Source: an uncultured marine group I thaumarchaeote
GTDB lineage: Archaea > Thermoproteota > Nitrososphaeria > Nitrososphaerales > Nitrosopumilaceae
Length of the DNA stretch: 45,625 nucleotides
NCBI GenBank assembly: GCA_902606965.1
Contig: CACLIK010000006.1
Location: forward strand, 1 to 45,625
Direction of reading: 5' to 3'
The position numbers and the translations under genes were made by a program. Every line of letters begins with the position of its first letter. Positions within the stretch are counted from its first letter, which is position 1. A model generated the notes under the pieces. The model was not told the DNA's origin. It did no database searches and saw only the letters and a program-made list of their open reading frames with translations. This document shows positions 1-7,385 of this stretch, in pieces.

Positions 1-2
1 TA

Positions 3-1235
3 CTTGGTGGCCCTGAAGATAAACTTCGTTTTCAAATTCTAGTTGAAGACGGAAATAAGGTTCTAAAAGGACAAATGGATGTAGGTACACTTGCTCCTGA
101 GCCCATGGGTGGTACTGTTAGCACCAACATTATGAAATACACATCTGTATACAAAAATTCCATAACATGGCTTTCTTCATTTGCAACTGCACCAACTGAT
201 CAGCCTGGTAAAGGACCAAAGGCATTCATGAAACCATCATGGGGCAAGATTGCAAACATAGGTGGCGAACAAGTAGCACCAATAGGAACTGAATCCACAA
301 CAGTTCCAGCAGGTCAATTTGATACAATTCTTATTGGTTGGAAGAGTGGTGGCGTAACAAGTCATATTTCCGTTGTTGATGAATTTCCTTTCCCAGTAAA
401 AGCAAGTACTTGGGTTCAGGTTACTGAAGGAGCATCTCCACAGGAGTACAGATTTGCATTACATGAATACAAACAAAATGTAACATCAAACCCATTTGCA
501 GGTATTGAGGATACTGAAGAAAAAAAGAAAGGATCTAATTGTATTACTAATTATGAGATGGTAAAAATTTATGAAAACACAAACACAAACTCGATGGTTG
601 TTAACATACTATATGGTCCAGAAAAACCTAGAATCGGATGTGAAATCGAATGGGTTCTAGAATTTAAGAAGACATTCTCTACTGACTTGTTTGAAAATCA
701 GGTGCATTATGATATTTGGCAAGTTGATGATAACACAGCAATGTTATCTTCTGCAGCTAAAGATGAAGGACATGAAAAGTTATTTTCGACATCAGGAAAA
801 GTGCATATGTATTGGGCTCCACAAGTAGAGCCTGGATTACATAAATTCGCTGTAATAGTTTGGGGTACAGGTCCGCTATACAGTGTAGATGGTGCAAAAT
901 TTGGATACATACCTTTTGATATTGATCTTCAGGGTGGAGGATCTACATCTGTACAAACAGATACTTCTATCCCTGATTGGATTAAGAACAATGCAGGATG
1001 GTGGTCAAGCGGATTGATTGATGACGCCTCTTTTGTTTCTGGTATACAATGGCTCATTTCAACTGGAATTGTTAACGTTCCTCCTACTGAACAAGGTGCA
1101 GATGGAGGCACAAATGTCATACCAGACTGGATTAAGAACAATGCAGGATGGTGGTCAAGTGGTCAGATTCCTGACTCAGCTTTCGTTTCAGGATTACAAT
1201 GGCTGATATCAAATGGCATAATGACAATCTCATAA
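3..1235 (+). CDS. Secreted/surface protein with two C-terminal Trp-rich repeats (5' end outside window)
   Basis: The frame is open from the left edge (LGGPEDKLRF...), so the ATG at 75 in the ORF track is probably internal and the true start lies outside the window. The visible part has a long beta-rich region of unrecognised family and then two copies of a roughly 38-residue repeat, PDWIKNNAGWWSSG followed by F-V-S-G and an aliphatic tail. The same repeat occurs in the genes at 4799-5485 and 9589-10545. No catalytic motif is visible. Export is inferred from the repeat, because its relatives in this window carry signal peptides; the signal peptide of this one would be upstream. Function is unknown. 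The repeat assignment is sure; the rest is not. Confidence 0.8.
   Translation, partial: LGGPEDKLRFQILVEDGNKVLKGQMDVGTLAPEPMGGTVSTNIMKYTSVYKNSITWLSSFATAPTDQPGKGPKAFMKPSWGKIANIGGEQVAPIGTESTTVPAGQFDTILIGWKSGGVTSHISVVDEFPFPVKASTWVQVTEGASPQEYRFALHEYKQNVTSNPFAGIEDTEEKKKGSNCITNYEMVKIYENTNTNSMVVNILYGPEKPRIGCEIEWVLEFKKTFSTDLFENQVHYDIWQVDDNTAMLSSAAKDEGHEKLFSTSGKVHMYWAPQVEPGLHKFAVIVWGTGPLYSVDGAKFGYIPFDIDLQGGGSTSVQTDTSIPDWIKNNAGWWSSGLIDDASFVSGIQWLISTGIVNVPPTEQGADGGTNVIPDWIKNNAGWWSSGQIPDSAFVSGLQWLISNGIMTIS
969..1232 (+). repeat. Two Trp-rich protein repeats (W-repeat) at the C terminus
   Basis: Copies at about 969-1085 and 1119-1232 encode I-P-D-W-I-K-N-N-A-G-W-W and a downstream F-V-S-G-[IL]-Q-W-L-I-S. 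The DNA of the two copies differs at many positions, so they are older than the pair at 5231-5466. Confidence 0.85.
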
Positions 1236-1279
1236 CATAATTGTTAAAATTTGGCTAAAATTCTCTGAATATTGAAAAA

Positions 1280-1639
1280 TTGACTGGTCTATTCCATAAA
1301 CCAAAAAGAAACCTTCGAAAGCTAATCAGGCGGGGTGACTTTGAAGAGGCAATAGCCTTGGGAAATAGTATGGAAGAAAAATACCAATATGATCCAGACT
1401 TTATTTTTATTATGGCAAGCGTATTCTACATTCTGCAGGATCCAAAAAAAACCCTCCAATATATTGACCGTGTTCTAGCAATCAATGAGTATGATACTGA
1501 TGCACTTGGTCTCAAATTACGTGTGCACCAGCATTTTAAAGAAAATGCCAAAGTTATAGAATGCTGTAAAAAAATTCTAGAGGTTGATTCTGATGCATAT
1601 GATGTCAGAGACATTCTCAATGAATTGGAAAGAAAATGA
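1280..1639 (+). CDS. Small TPR-repeat protein
   Basis: This 119-residue protein has alternating amphipathic helices with a tetratricopeptide-like pattern: an N-terminal basic stretch (KPKRNLRKLIRRG), then helices around FEEAIALGNSMEEKY, FIFIMASVFYILQDPKKTLQYIDRVLAIN and a third unit ending in NELERK. TPR proteins are scaffolds for protein-protein contacts; no partner can be named. The start is TTG at 1280. A TATA-like TTAAAATTT centred near 1249 is about 31 nt upstream, and the other nearby TTG at 1272 runs straight into a stop. It stands alone between a plus-strand secreted protein and a convergent minus-strand gene. Confidence 0.75.
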   Translation: MTGLFHKPKRNLRKLIRRGDFEEAIALGNSMEEKYQYDPDFIFIMASVFYILQDPKKTLQYIDRVLAINEYDTDALGLKLRVHQHFKENAKVIECCKKILEVDSDAYDVRDILNELERK

Positions 1640-1646
1640 CATTACG

Positions 1647-2162
1647 TTAATTCTTGCCTTCCTGCACATCTTTCATTAAATACACATTTTCTAAAAGCCA
1701 ATCACAGAATTCTGTTACTTTCTCTGTAAATTCATACCATACGTGCAAAGAATGCGGTAGAATGTCAATCCTATCCTCCTTTCTTCCTGCTTCGTTTGCT
1801 GGACCCAGAAATACCTTTACACCTTCCTTACCCTCATACATGTAAGCATCCTCCATTTCTACATCTCCAAAAATTTCCTTTGCTTTTTCTTTGATTATAC
1901 TACGCTTAATTGGAAAATTTGTCTTTTCCATATCCACAATAATGCTCAAGTCTTGTTTTCCATACATGTCAAAATTTTCTATTTTTCCTCTATGTGGAAA
2001 ATTTACTAATAGTTCAATATCGTATTTTTTCCCAACTTCTTTTCCGATATCTCCTATCTTTTTGTACGCAATTGCAGGTTGCTTTTTTAATAAAATCATG
2101 ATTTGTGGCAGATTTGATTTTAGTTCCTTTTGCAGATCTTTTGTGATTATTGTGAAGATCAT
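1647..2162 (-). CDS. Conserved hypothetical protein
   Basis: I do not recognise this family. The ORF track begins at 2219, but a minus-strand TATA-like AATATAT at 2184-2190 lies 25 nt before an ATG at 2162, so I take the leaderless start there (MIFTIITKDLQKEL, about 171 residues). The protein looks soluble and charged, with an N-terminal helical part and a C-terminal alpha/beta part (KYDIELLVNFPHRG, LSIIVDMEKTNF, EDRIDILPHSLHVWYEF). It has no signal peptide or membrane segment. It is divergent from the gene at 2234, and the shortened start leaves about 70 bp for two promoters. Confidence 0.65.
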   Translation of the reverse strand: MIFTIITKDLQKELKSNLPQIMILLKKQPAIAYKKIGDIGKEVGKKYDIELLVNFPHRGKIENFDMYGKQDLSIIVDMEKTNFPIKRSIIKEKAKEIFGDVEMEDAYMYEGKEGVKVFLGPANEAGRKEDRIDILPHSLHVWYEFTEKVTEFCDWLLENVYLMKDVQEGKN

Positions 2163-2233
2163 ACGGAAATTATGTATTATTGGAATATATTGATTGAGAT
2201 TGGGTTTTTTAATAATCACATCCTCTAGAGTTT

Positions 2234-2878
2234 ATGGCAATGCCATCGGATGATAGTTTTGTACCTGATGATGAGAATCAAGAGCGTGCTCCCAATGTAG
2301 ATAGTTATAGAATTACCTGTATTGATTTCATAGAGGATATTTCACATGACTATCTAGCTTGGGTAGATCGTTACAAGCTACCGGAGGAAGAGGACAAAAA
2401 ACGGCGAGGTGGGATAGCATCTATCATTGAACGAACCAATGAATGGATTGCTAAAGTTCCACAAACTTTCAAGGCTGTAGATGTAGTAATGAATGACGGA
2501 ATACAAAAGATGGCAGAGGCTACAGCTGGAAAACCAATTCAGATTGGTGTATTTGTGGATAAGAAATCAGGCTATACTTTAGCAAAGCCTGGAATTATTG
2601 ATGTAAATGTCAAGGCTGCGGGTAGAGATAATAACAAAACAAAGATTGGACTGCATACAAAGGACCAAAGATTTAGAATCGAATCTACTGGTAAAGCATT
2701 CTTTGATGAATCTAGTATTCCAGAAGAAGAATCAGATCTTTTGGATGTAAATTTGAAGCTAAATGCTACAGAATGTAAACAACGTGATGTCATATCATTC
2801 ACCGTTATTGTGAGCGAAATGAAGGATGGAATGGAGATTGATCGACGTGGAGTTAGTACCGTTATTCACATAGTTTAG
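2234..2878 (+). CDS. Conserved hypothetical protein, probably thaumarchaeal-specific
   Basis: The 214-residue product has an acidic N terminus (PSDDSFVPDDENQERAP), a helical middle and a beta-rich C-terminal half (IDVNVKAAGRD, DVNLKLNATECKQRDVISFTVIVSEM) that could be a small immunoglobulin-like sandwich. No signal peptide or transmembrane segment is visible. A T-rich TTTTTTAATAAT sits about 25 nt before the ATG at 2234, which supports leaderless transcription. It is divergent from the gene at 1647-2162 and convergent with the SHOCT protein at 2888. I cannot assign a function. Confidence 0.7.
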   Translation: MAMPSDDSFVPDDENQERAPNVDSYRITCIDFIEDISHDYLAWVDRYKLPEEEDKKRRGGIASIIERTNEWIAKVPQTFKAVDVVMNDGIQKMAEATAGKPIQIGVFVDKKSGYTLAKPGIIDVNVKAAGRDNNKTKIGLHTKDQRFRIESTGKAFFDESSIPEEESDLLDVNLKLNATECKQRDVISFTVIVSEMKDGMEIDRRGVSTVIHIV

Positions 2879-2887
2879 TTTTTAGAA

Positions 2888-3316
2888 TTAGATTTTATCA
2901 AGCAGTTGTTTCTTCTTTGTCTGAAACTCCTTATTACTAATAATACCAGCCTTTTTCAACTCGCCCAGTTTTTTGATCAATTCCACATTATCTTCAGAAG
3001 ATCTAATCATGCGTTTTGCCTTGGTGATCTTTTTTGATACTGTCTTTCTTGCTTCCGCCTTGACTTGTTTACTTAGTTTAAGACCTCTTATCTTTGCCAT
3101 CTTACCAATTTTTTGACCCTTCTCCTTTGCTTCACCTATTGATTCCAAAAGTTTGTCTACAAACTCATCATCATTTGGTTGGAAACGTCTTTGAAATTCT
3201 TTAATGACAAGAACAGGATATGGTGTCCATTCTACAGCATCGTAAAACTGCTTGATCTGACTATCTGGAAGTGATTTTAGGTATTTGATAAGATGTTTCT
3301 CAGACTTGTTGTCCAC
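2888..3316 (-). CDS. Basic helical protein with C-terminal SHOCT motif
   Basis: The 142-residue protein is mostly helical and lysine-rich. Its last 30 residues (LKKLGELKKAGIISNKEFQ, then KKKQLLDKI) match the SHOCT pattern, a short C-terminal helix pair found at the ends of many otherwise unrelated proteins and thought to mediate oligomerisation or binding. The middle (KAEARKTVSKKITKAKRMIR) is strongly basic and might contact nucleic acid or membrane; this is inference. A second SHOCT-ended protein is encoded at 21384-22361. Confidence 0.7.
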   Translation of the reverse strand: MDNKSEKHLIKYLKSLPDSQIKQFYDAVEWTPYPVLVIKEFQRRFQPNDDEFVDKLLESIGEAKEKGQKIGKMAKIRGLKLSKQVKAEARKTVSKKITKAKRMIRSSEDNVELIKKLGELKKAGIISNKEFQTKKKQLLDKI

Positions 3317-3361
3317 ACCTATGTTTCTCGTTCAAGTTATTAATAATGATCTAAAAGCTAT

Positions 3362-3658
3362 TCATGCCTTTTGCCATGCCATAAATCCACCTTCAAGATT
3401 CTTCACATTGAATCCAGCCTTGGCTAATTCATCAGCAGCAATGTTTGCACGGTATCCTGATGCACAAAATGTGCAAATCTTTTTTTCTTTAAGATCATCA
3501 ATCTTTCCTTGTTTGACATTTCGTATAGCCAAACCTAACGGCATATGAGTTGAACCATCAATCGTACCATTAGCAAGTTCATCTTGTTCTCTTACGTCTA
3601 TTACAATAAATTGGTCAAGTGTCTGTTTTAGTTCAGATGCACTGATTGTATCTACCAT
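3362..3658 (-). CDS. Single-domain rhodanese (sulfurtransferase-like)
   Basis: The protein is one rhodanese domain of about 98 residues: an N-terminal ISASELKQ strand-helix, the conserved FIVIDVREQDEL region, and the active-site loop C-A-S-G-Y-R with the expected catalytic cysteine. Such proteins carry persulfide sulfur or act as thiol-based phosphatase-like modules; the substrate is unknown. The ORF track starts at 3667 (MAAMVDT). I prefer the second ATG at 3658 because it lies about 25 nt from the TATA-like box at 3679-3688, which seems to be shared with the divergent radical SAM gene at 3705. The 9-bp start difference is not certain. Confidence 0.88.
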   Translation of the reverse strand: MVDTISASELKQTLDQFIVIDVREQDELANGTIDGSTHMPLGLAIRNVKQGKIDDLKEKKICTFCASGYRANIAADELAKAGFNVKNLEGGFMAWQKA

Positions 3659-3678
3659 AGCAGCCATAGTTATACTTG

Positions 3679-3688
3679 ATATATTAAT
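3679..3688. promoter_or_regulatory. Shared TATA-like box between divergent rhodanese and radical SAM genes
   Basis: GATATATTAA reads as a TATA-like element on both strands. It is about 22-25 nt from the ATG at 3705 (plus) and about 25 nt from the ATG at 3658 (minus). Confidence 0.5.
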
Positions 3689-3704
3689 TCATCATACTAG
3701 TAAT

Positions 3705-4763
3705 ATGACGAGGGAAGCTATCCTTTACGAAAAAAGACCTAATGGCAAGGTTTTGTGTACGGCATGTGCTAGATATTGCGAGATAGGAAAAGGACAGATT
3801 GGCCTTTGCGGTATACGAGGAAATGAAAATGGTAAGCTTGATCTTTACGTTTATGGAAAAGTTATTGCTGGTCATGTAGACCCAATAGAAAAGAAACCCG
3901 TTATTCATTATAATCCAGGCAGCAAGATTTTCTCAATTGCAACTACTGGATGTAATTGGCTTTGCAAATATTGCCAAAATTCTGACATCAGCCAGAGGCG
4001 GAAAGTAGAGGGTGTTGACATGACACCGGAACAGGTTGCAAATACAGCTGTTGATCATGGAGCAGATGGAATAGCATACACCTACAACGAGCCTTCAATA
4101 TTCATTGAATTTGCACGTGATTGTGGTGTTGCTGCAAGAAAGAAAGGACTCTTCAACATTTTTGTCTCAAATGGATATGATACTCCTGAATCAGTAAAGA
4201 TGATGGATGAATTCTTGGACTGTATCACTATTGACTTCAAAGGAAGTGCAGAGCCTGACTTTACAAGAAAGTTCATTGGTGTGCCGGATCCTCAGCCAAT
4301 ATTTGATACTATTTTGGAAATTAGGGACAAGACAAAGATTCACACAGAGATTACAGATTTGATAGTTCCACAAGTTGGTGATAATCTTGAGCATGCAAGA
4401 AAGCTTGCAAAGTTTGTGTATGATCAACTAGGTCCGGAAACTGTAATTCATTTTCTACGATTCCATCCTGATTATAAAATGATGGAGTATCCCGCTACGC
4501 CAGTAAAGACTTTGGAAAAACATTATGAAATTGCGAAAAACGAGGGACTCAAGTATGTATATCTTGGAAATGTTCCAGGTCACCCATGGGAACACACCTA
4601 TTGTGCAGGATGCAACGAAATTGTCGTAAAAAGATTCGGCTTTGACATTCAGGAATGGCATCTTGACAAGAATAACAAATGCAAATTCTGTGGAAATCAG
4701 ATACCAATAACTGGTTCACTAGCCAAAGATTACAAGCAGGAACGATTCCAGTTTGTGGTTTAG
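3705..4763 (+). CDS. AmmeMemoRadiSam system radical SAM enzyme
   Basis: This 352-residue protein has the radical SAM cluster motif C83-NWL-C87-KY-C90 that binds the 4Fe-4S cluster and S-adenosylmethionine. Four cysteines precede it (CTACARYC and GLCG), and a C-terminal zinc-ribbon-like pair follows (CAGC and CKFC). This layout is that of the PflA-like family known as the AmmeMemoRadiSam radical SAM protein, named because it co-occurs with Memo and AMMECR1. Both partners are in this window, at 10619-11455 and 11445-12035, but about 6 kb away and on the other strand. The reaction catalysed is not established. It is preceded by a TATA-like box shared with the divergent rhodanese and followed by an independent secreted-protein gene. 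Confidence 0.92.
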   Translation: MTREAILYEKRPNGKVLCTACARYCEIGKGQIGLCGIRGNENGKLDLYVYGKVIAGHVDPIEKKPVIHYNPGSKIFSIATTGCNWLCKYCQNSDISQRRKVEGVDMTPEQVANTAVDHGADGIAYTYNEPSIFIEFARDCGVAARKKGLFNIFVSNGYDTPESVKMMDEFLDCITIDFKGSAEPDFTRKFIGVPDPQPIFDTILEIRDKTKIHTEITDLIVPQVGDNLEHARKLAKFVYDQLGPETVIHFLRFHPDYKMMEYPATPVKTLEKHYEIAKNEGLKYVYLGNVPGHPWEHTYCAGCNEIVVKRFGFDIQEWHLDKNNKCKFCGNQIPITGSLAKDYKQERFQFVV

Positions 4764-4765
4764 AA

Positions 4766-4776
4766 AAATTATAATT
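4766..4776 (+). promoter_or_regulatory. TATA-like box of the W-repeat gene at 4799
   Basis: AAATTATAATT is centred about 28 nt before the ATG at 4799, consistent with a leaderless transcript. It immediately follows the radical SAM stop codon. Confidence 0.5.
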
Positions 4777-4798
4777 CCCGTAGATTTTTTCACAAATA

Positions 4799-5485
4799 AT
4801 GAATTATTCACTTTTTGTTATTACAGGATTGTTTGTCATAGGGTTTAGCTTTTCTTCGGTTTATGCACATGTAACAATTGAAGTTGGTCCTTATGAGATC
4901 GAGGTAGGATGGCTTGACGAACCTCCAGTTCTAAATAATCTAAACGCGATAACCATAAGCATTAAGGAACCTGGAGATGTTGAGGGTGCTTACATGGGTG
5001 TAGCTAACGCATTTAGAAATTTGGACGCAACTGTGATTTCCGATGGAATTTCTAAATCACTTGATATTCAAGCTGGTAAGTATGCCGCGGAATACTATGG
5101 AGAGATAATTCCTACAAACATAGGTCAAGTAGAAGTCAAACTAGTTGGAGAAATTAATGGAATTGAAGTTGATGAAATAATTCGAATAGAAGATGTTGAG
5201 ACTGGATCCGCAGACACTGTAATTCCACGATGGATAAAAAATAACGCAGGATGGTGGGCTGATGGCCAAATTCCAGACTCTGCATTTGTCAAAGGAATTC
5301 AGTTTCTGATCAAGGAAGGAATAATGATTATACCACCTACTGCGCAGGAAACAAGTTCAGGATCATCGGAAGTTCCAGACTGGATAAAAAATAACGCAGG
5401 ATGGTGGGCTGATGGCCAAATTCCAGACTCTGCATTTGTCAAAGGAATTCAGTTTCTGATCAAGGAGGGGATTTTCGATGTTTGA
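4799..5485 (+). CDS. Secreted protein with two near-identical Trp-rich repeats
   Basis: The 228-residue product starts with a clear signal peptide (MNYSLFVITGLFVIGFSFSSVYA). A beta-rich domain of about 110 residues follows (VTIEVGPYEIEVGWLDEPPV...), whose pattern recalls exported copper-handling or immunoglobulin-like domains, though I see no set of copper ligands. Two W-repeats (WIKNNAGWWADGQIPDSAFV) form the C terminus. The two repeats are identical over 86 bp of DNA, unlike those in the neighbouring genes. Its own promoter at 4766-4776 makes it a separate transcription unit, followed after about 40 bp by a membrane-protein gene. The molecular role of the repeat is unknown to me; surface location is inferred from the signal peptide. 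Confidence 0.85.
   Translation: MNYSLFVITGLFVIGFSFSSVYAHVTIEVGPYEIEVGWLDEPPVLNNLNAITISIKEPGDVEGAYMGVANAFRNLDATVISDGISKSLDIQAGKYAAEYYGEIIPTNIGQVEVKLVGEINGIEVDEIIRIEDVETGSADTVIPRWIKNNAGWWADGQIPDSAFVKGIQFLIKEGIMIIPPTAQETSSGSSEVPDWIKNNAGWWADGQIPDSAFVKGIQFLIKEGIFDV
5231..5466 (+). repeat. Perfect 86-bp direct repeat inside a CDS (5231-5316 and 5381-5466)
   Basis: The two 86-bp blocks begin TGGATAAAAAATAACGCAGG and are identical at every base, third codon positions included. Their offset is exactly 150 bp (50 codons), so the reading frame is kept. Both sides diverge at once (CCACGA versus CCAGAC upstream; A versus G downstream). Confidence 0.97.
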
Positions 5486-5524
5486 ACCACTTTCATTATA
5501 TGCTATTTTTGATGGAATCTCATA

Positions 5525-5908
5525 TTGTCAAAATACTCTTCATTAGTGGATAACAAGCCAACGCTTCTTACTTTGGTGATAATTGGTGTAGTTGCTGCAT
5601 TATCCATTCCTGTGCTTATACCACATTTCGGTCATGGAACTCATATTTTTCATCTCTTGTTGCATACGGGAGGAATTATCTTAGCCGTCTTCCTAACAAT
5701 TTTGGGCATCAATGCATATTCAAAGATAAAGACAAAAAAACTTGCGATTACATCTATAGCATTTTTTGTATTTGCTATTGCAGAAATAGTCTCATTATTA
5801 GACGCAACTACTGTACATTATTACAACATACCTGGGTATGAAATTGCACACATGCTTATGATTGGCATGATTGGAATTTTTGCATACGGTATATTTAGGG
5901 GTGATTAA
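5525..5908 (+). CDS. Small four-helix integral membrane protein
   Basis: The 127-residue protein has four hydrophobic segments (LLTLVIIGVVAALSIPVLI, LLLHTGGIILAVFLTILGI, LAITSIAFFVFAIAEIVSLL and AHMLMIGMIGIFAYGIF). Several histidines lie at helix ends (HFGHGTHIFH, TVHYY, EIAH), so metal or haem binding is conceivable but unproven. The start is TTG at 5525, with a TATA-like TTATATGC about 28 nt upstream. The winged-helix gene begins 3 bp after its stop, so the two are almost certainly co-transcribed, and a cupredoxin follows. A link to copper or redox sensing is inference from this neighbourhood. Confidence 0.75.
   Translation: MSKYSSLVDNKPTLLTLVIIGVVAALSIPVLIPHFGHGTHIFHLLLHTGGIILAVFLTILGINAYSKIKTKKLAITSIAFFVFAIAEIVSLLDATTVHYYNIPGYEIAHMLMIGMIGIFAYGIFRGD
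5897..5906 (+). promoter_or_regulatory. Shine-Dalgarno site supporting a TTG start
   Basis: AGGGGTGATT closely matches the complement of the archaeal 16S 3' end (AGGAGGTGAT). It overlaps the upstream stop codon and lies about 6 nt before the TTG at 5912, favouring TTG over the ATG at 5921. Confidence 0.6.
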
Positions 5909-5911
5909 GAA

Positions 5912-6418
5912 TTGTGGGATATGGCTAGACCAGAACTAATTTTAAAGACAATCGAAAAAAACCCAGGTATTAGGTTCCGTGAGATCATGGATGAATTAGA
6001 GTTAAAGAACGGCACATTAAGCCATCATTTACAAAAATTGGAACGAGAATCAGTCTTACGAGCAGAAAGGACACCTCGAGTAGCAAGATTCTATCCTCTT
6101 TCTATAAATGAAGCAGAAATTCCAATTATCGCAAGGTTAAGGCAGGAAACACCACGTAGAATTCTACGCTTATTGTTGGATGTAGATGAGGTAAATTTCT
6201 CTGAAATGTTCTTGAGGATAAAAAGATCACCTGGTACAACATCACGTTATGTCACTGAATTAGTTAATGATGGTATTATCAAAGATAGGTTTGAGAATGG
6301 AAAGCGATTTTTTTCACTTCCAGACAAGAACACTGTTAATGAGTTAATTTCACAGTATCATCCAGATTTGATGGATAAAACAATTGAAAACTATGCAGAT
6401 GTTATTTCATCTCTTTAA
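5912..6418 (+). CDS. Transcriptional regulator with two winged-helix domains
   Basis: The 168-residue protein has two winged-helix units. The first, at about residues 4-65, is typical of archaeal MarR/ArsR-like regulators: ILKTIEKNPGIRFREIMDEL, a recognition helix around NGTLSHHLQKLERES, and a wing RAERTPRVARFYPL. The second, at about 85-150, contains RRILRLLLDVDEVNFSEMF and SPGTTSRYVTELVNDGIIKD. No obvious ligand domain or metal-binding cysteine cluster is present. It is 3 bp downstream of the membrane-protein gene and 73 bp upstream of the cupredoxin, so the membrane protein and cupredoxin are the simplest candidate targets. That regulatory link is inference. Confidence 0.85.
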   Translation: MWDMARPELILKTIEKNPGIRFREIMDELELKNGTLSHHLQKLERESVLRAERTPRVARFYPLSINEAEIPIIARLRQETPRRILRLLLDVDEVNFSEMFLRIKRSPGTTSRYVTELVNDGIIKDRFENGKRFFSLPDKNTVNELISQYHPDLMDKTIENYADVISSL

Positions 6419-6491
6419 TGTAAAAAGTAAGCATATTTTTGATCACTGTACCAATCAGGTTATATTACTCAATTTAAGGAATTAATCTAAA

Positions 6492-7385
6492 ATGCAGAAG
6501 AAAATGTATACATTATTTGGTTTACTCGCTATCTTTTCAATGATAGCTGTAGCACCACCTGCATTTGCAGATCATGCATCAGTCACAGTGACAAACGCAC
6601 CAGGATCATCAACTCCGGGATGTGAAGCAACTGATGATTGCTTTATTCCAAGTACAGTTACAATCGATGTAGGCAGTGAGGTCATTTGGGAAAATACTGA
6701 CAACGCAGCTCACACAGCAACATCTGGTACACCAGCTGATGGACCAGACGGAGTTTGGGACAGTAGCTTGATGATGGTTGGTGGAAGTTATTCTAAAATG
6801 TTTGATGAAGCAGGAACATATCCTTACTTTTGCATGGTTCACCCATGGATGGAAGGAACTGTAATTGTTGAAGCTGAGGATGACCATGGTGATGACCACG
6901 GTGAAGAAATGAGTCACAGTGACGACATGGGACATGATGAGAAGGCAGAGATGGGACATGGTGACGACATGGGACATGGTGATGATCATGGTGGAATAGA
7001 AGATCTATCTGACCAGTTTACAGCATCAGTTACGTCTGGTGTAATTCATCACATTGGCGCAAACTCTGACGACGATACATTACTTGTTCACTTATTCGAC
7101 ACTACTGATGACGGCGAACTTAAAATTACTCTAAACGAAGATATCATAACTCCATTTGATGACGGCACATACTTTGTACTTGTAGACAACGAAGAAGTTG
7201 ACTTTGAACAAATGGGAAACACTGTACATGTTGAATATTGGGCAGGCGCTGAGAGAATCGAAATAGTTGGAAGTCATGTAGTTCCAGAATTTGGAACAAT
7301 TGCTATGATTATACTTGCAGTAGCAATAGTAAGCATCATTGCAATAACTTCAAAGACAAGAATTTCTCTAACTCCTAAACTCTAA
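6492..7385 (+). CDS. Exported cupredoxin (plastocyanin-like) with His/Met/Asp-rich linker and PEFG-CTERM anchor
   Basis: Residues 1-27 are a signal peptide ending AFA. A plastocyanin-like domain follows with type 1 copper ligands H74, C114, H117 and M120 (AAHTA and YFCMVHPWM). Residues about 130-170 form a linker with many DDHG, MGHGDD and MSHS units that should bind Cu or other transition metals. A second beta domain occupies about 172-262. The C terminus, VVPEFGTIAMIILAVAIVSIIA followed by basic residues, is a PEFG-CTERM signal processed by thaumarchaeal archaeosortase-like enzymes. Copper proteins of this kind carry electrons outside the cell in ammonia-oxidising archaea, where c-type cytochromes are scarce. 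A TATA-like TTATATTA lies about 29 nt upstream. Its last four bases overlap the convergent flavoprotein gene. Confidence 0.92.
   Translation: MQKKMYTLFGLLAIFSMIAVAPPAFADHASVTVTNAPGSSTPGCEATDDCFIPSTVTIDVGSEVIWENTDNAAHTATSGTPADGPDGVWDSSLMMVGGSYSKMFDEAGTYPYFCMVHPWMEGTVIVEAEDDHGDDHGEEMSHSDDMGHDEKAEMGHGDDMGHGDDHGGIEDLSDQFTASVTSGVIHHIGANSDDDTLLVHLFDTTDDGELKITLNEDIITPFDDGTYFVLVDNEEVDFEQMGNTVHVEYWAGAERIEIVGSHVVPEFGTIAMIILAVAIVSIIAITSKTRISLTPKL

Noticed and set aside
5231-5466. Possible CRISPR-like or mobile repeat
   Set aside because: Only two copies, 150 bp apart and in frame, and they encode a protein repeat; there are no spacers, terminal inverted repeats or target duplications.
6609-6989. 126-residue minus-strand ORF opposite the cupredoxin
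   Set aside because: Its composition (repeated MSHVVTMSH) mirrors the His/Asp-rich linker on the other strand; it is a shadow frame.
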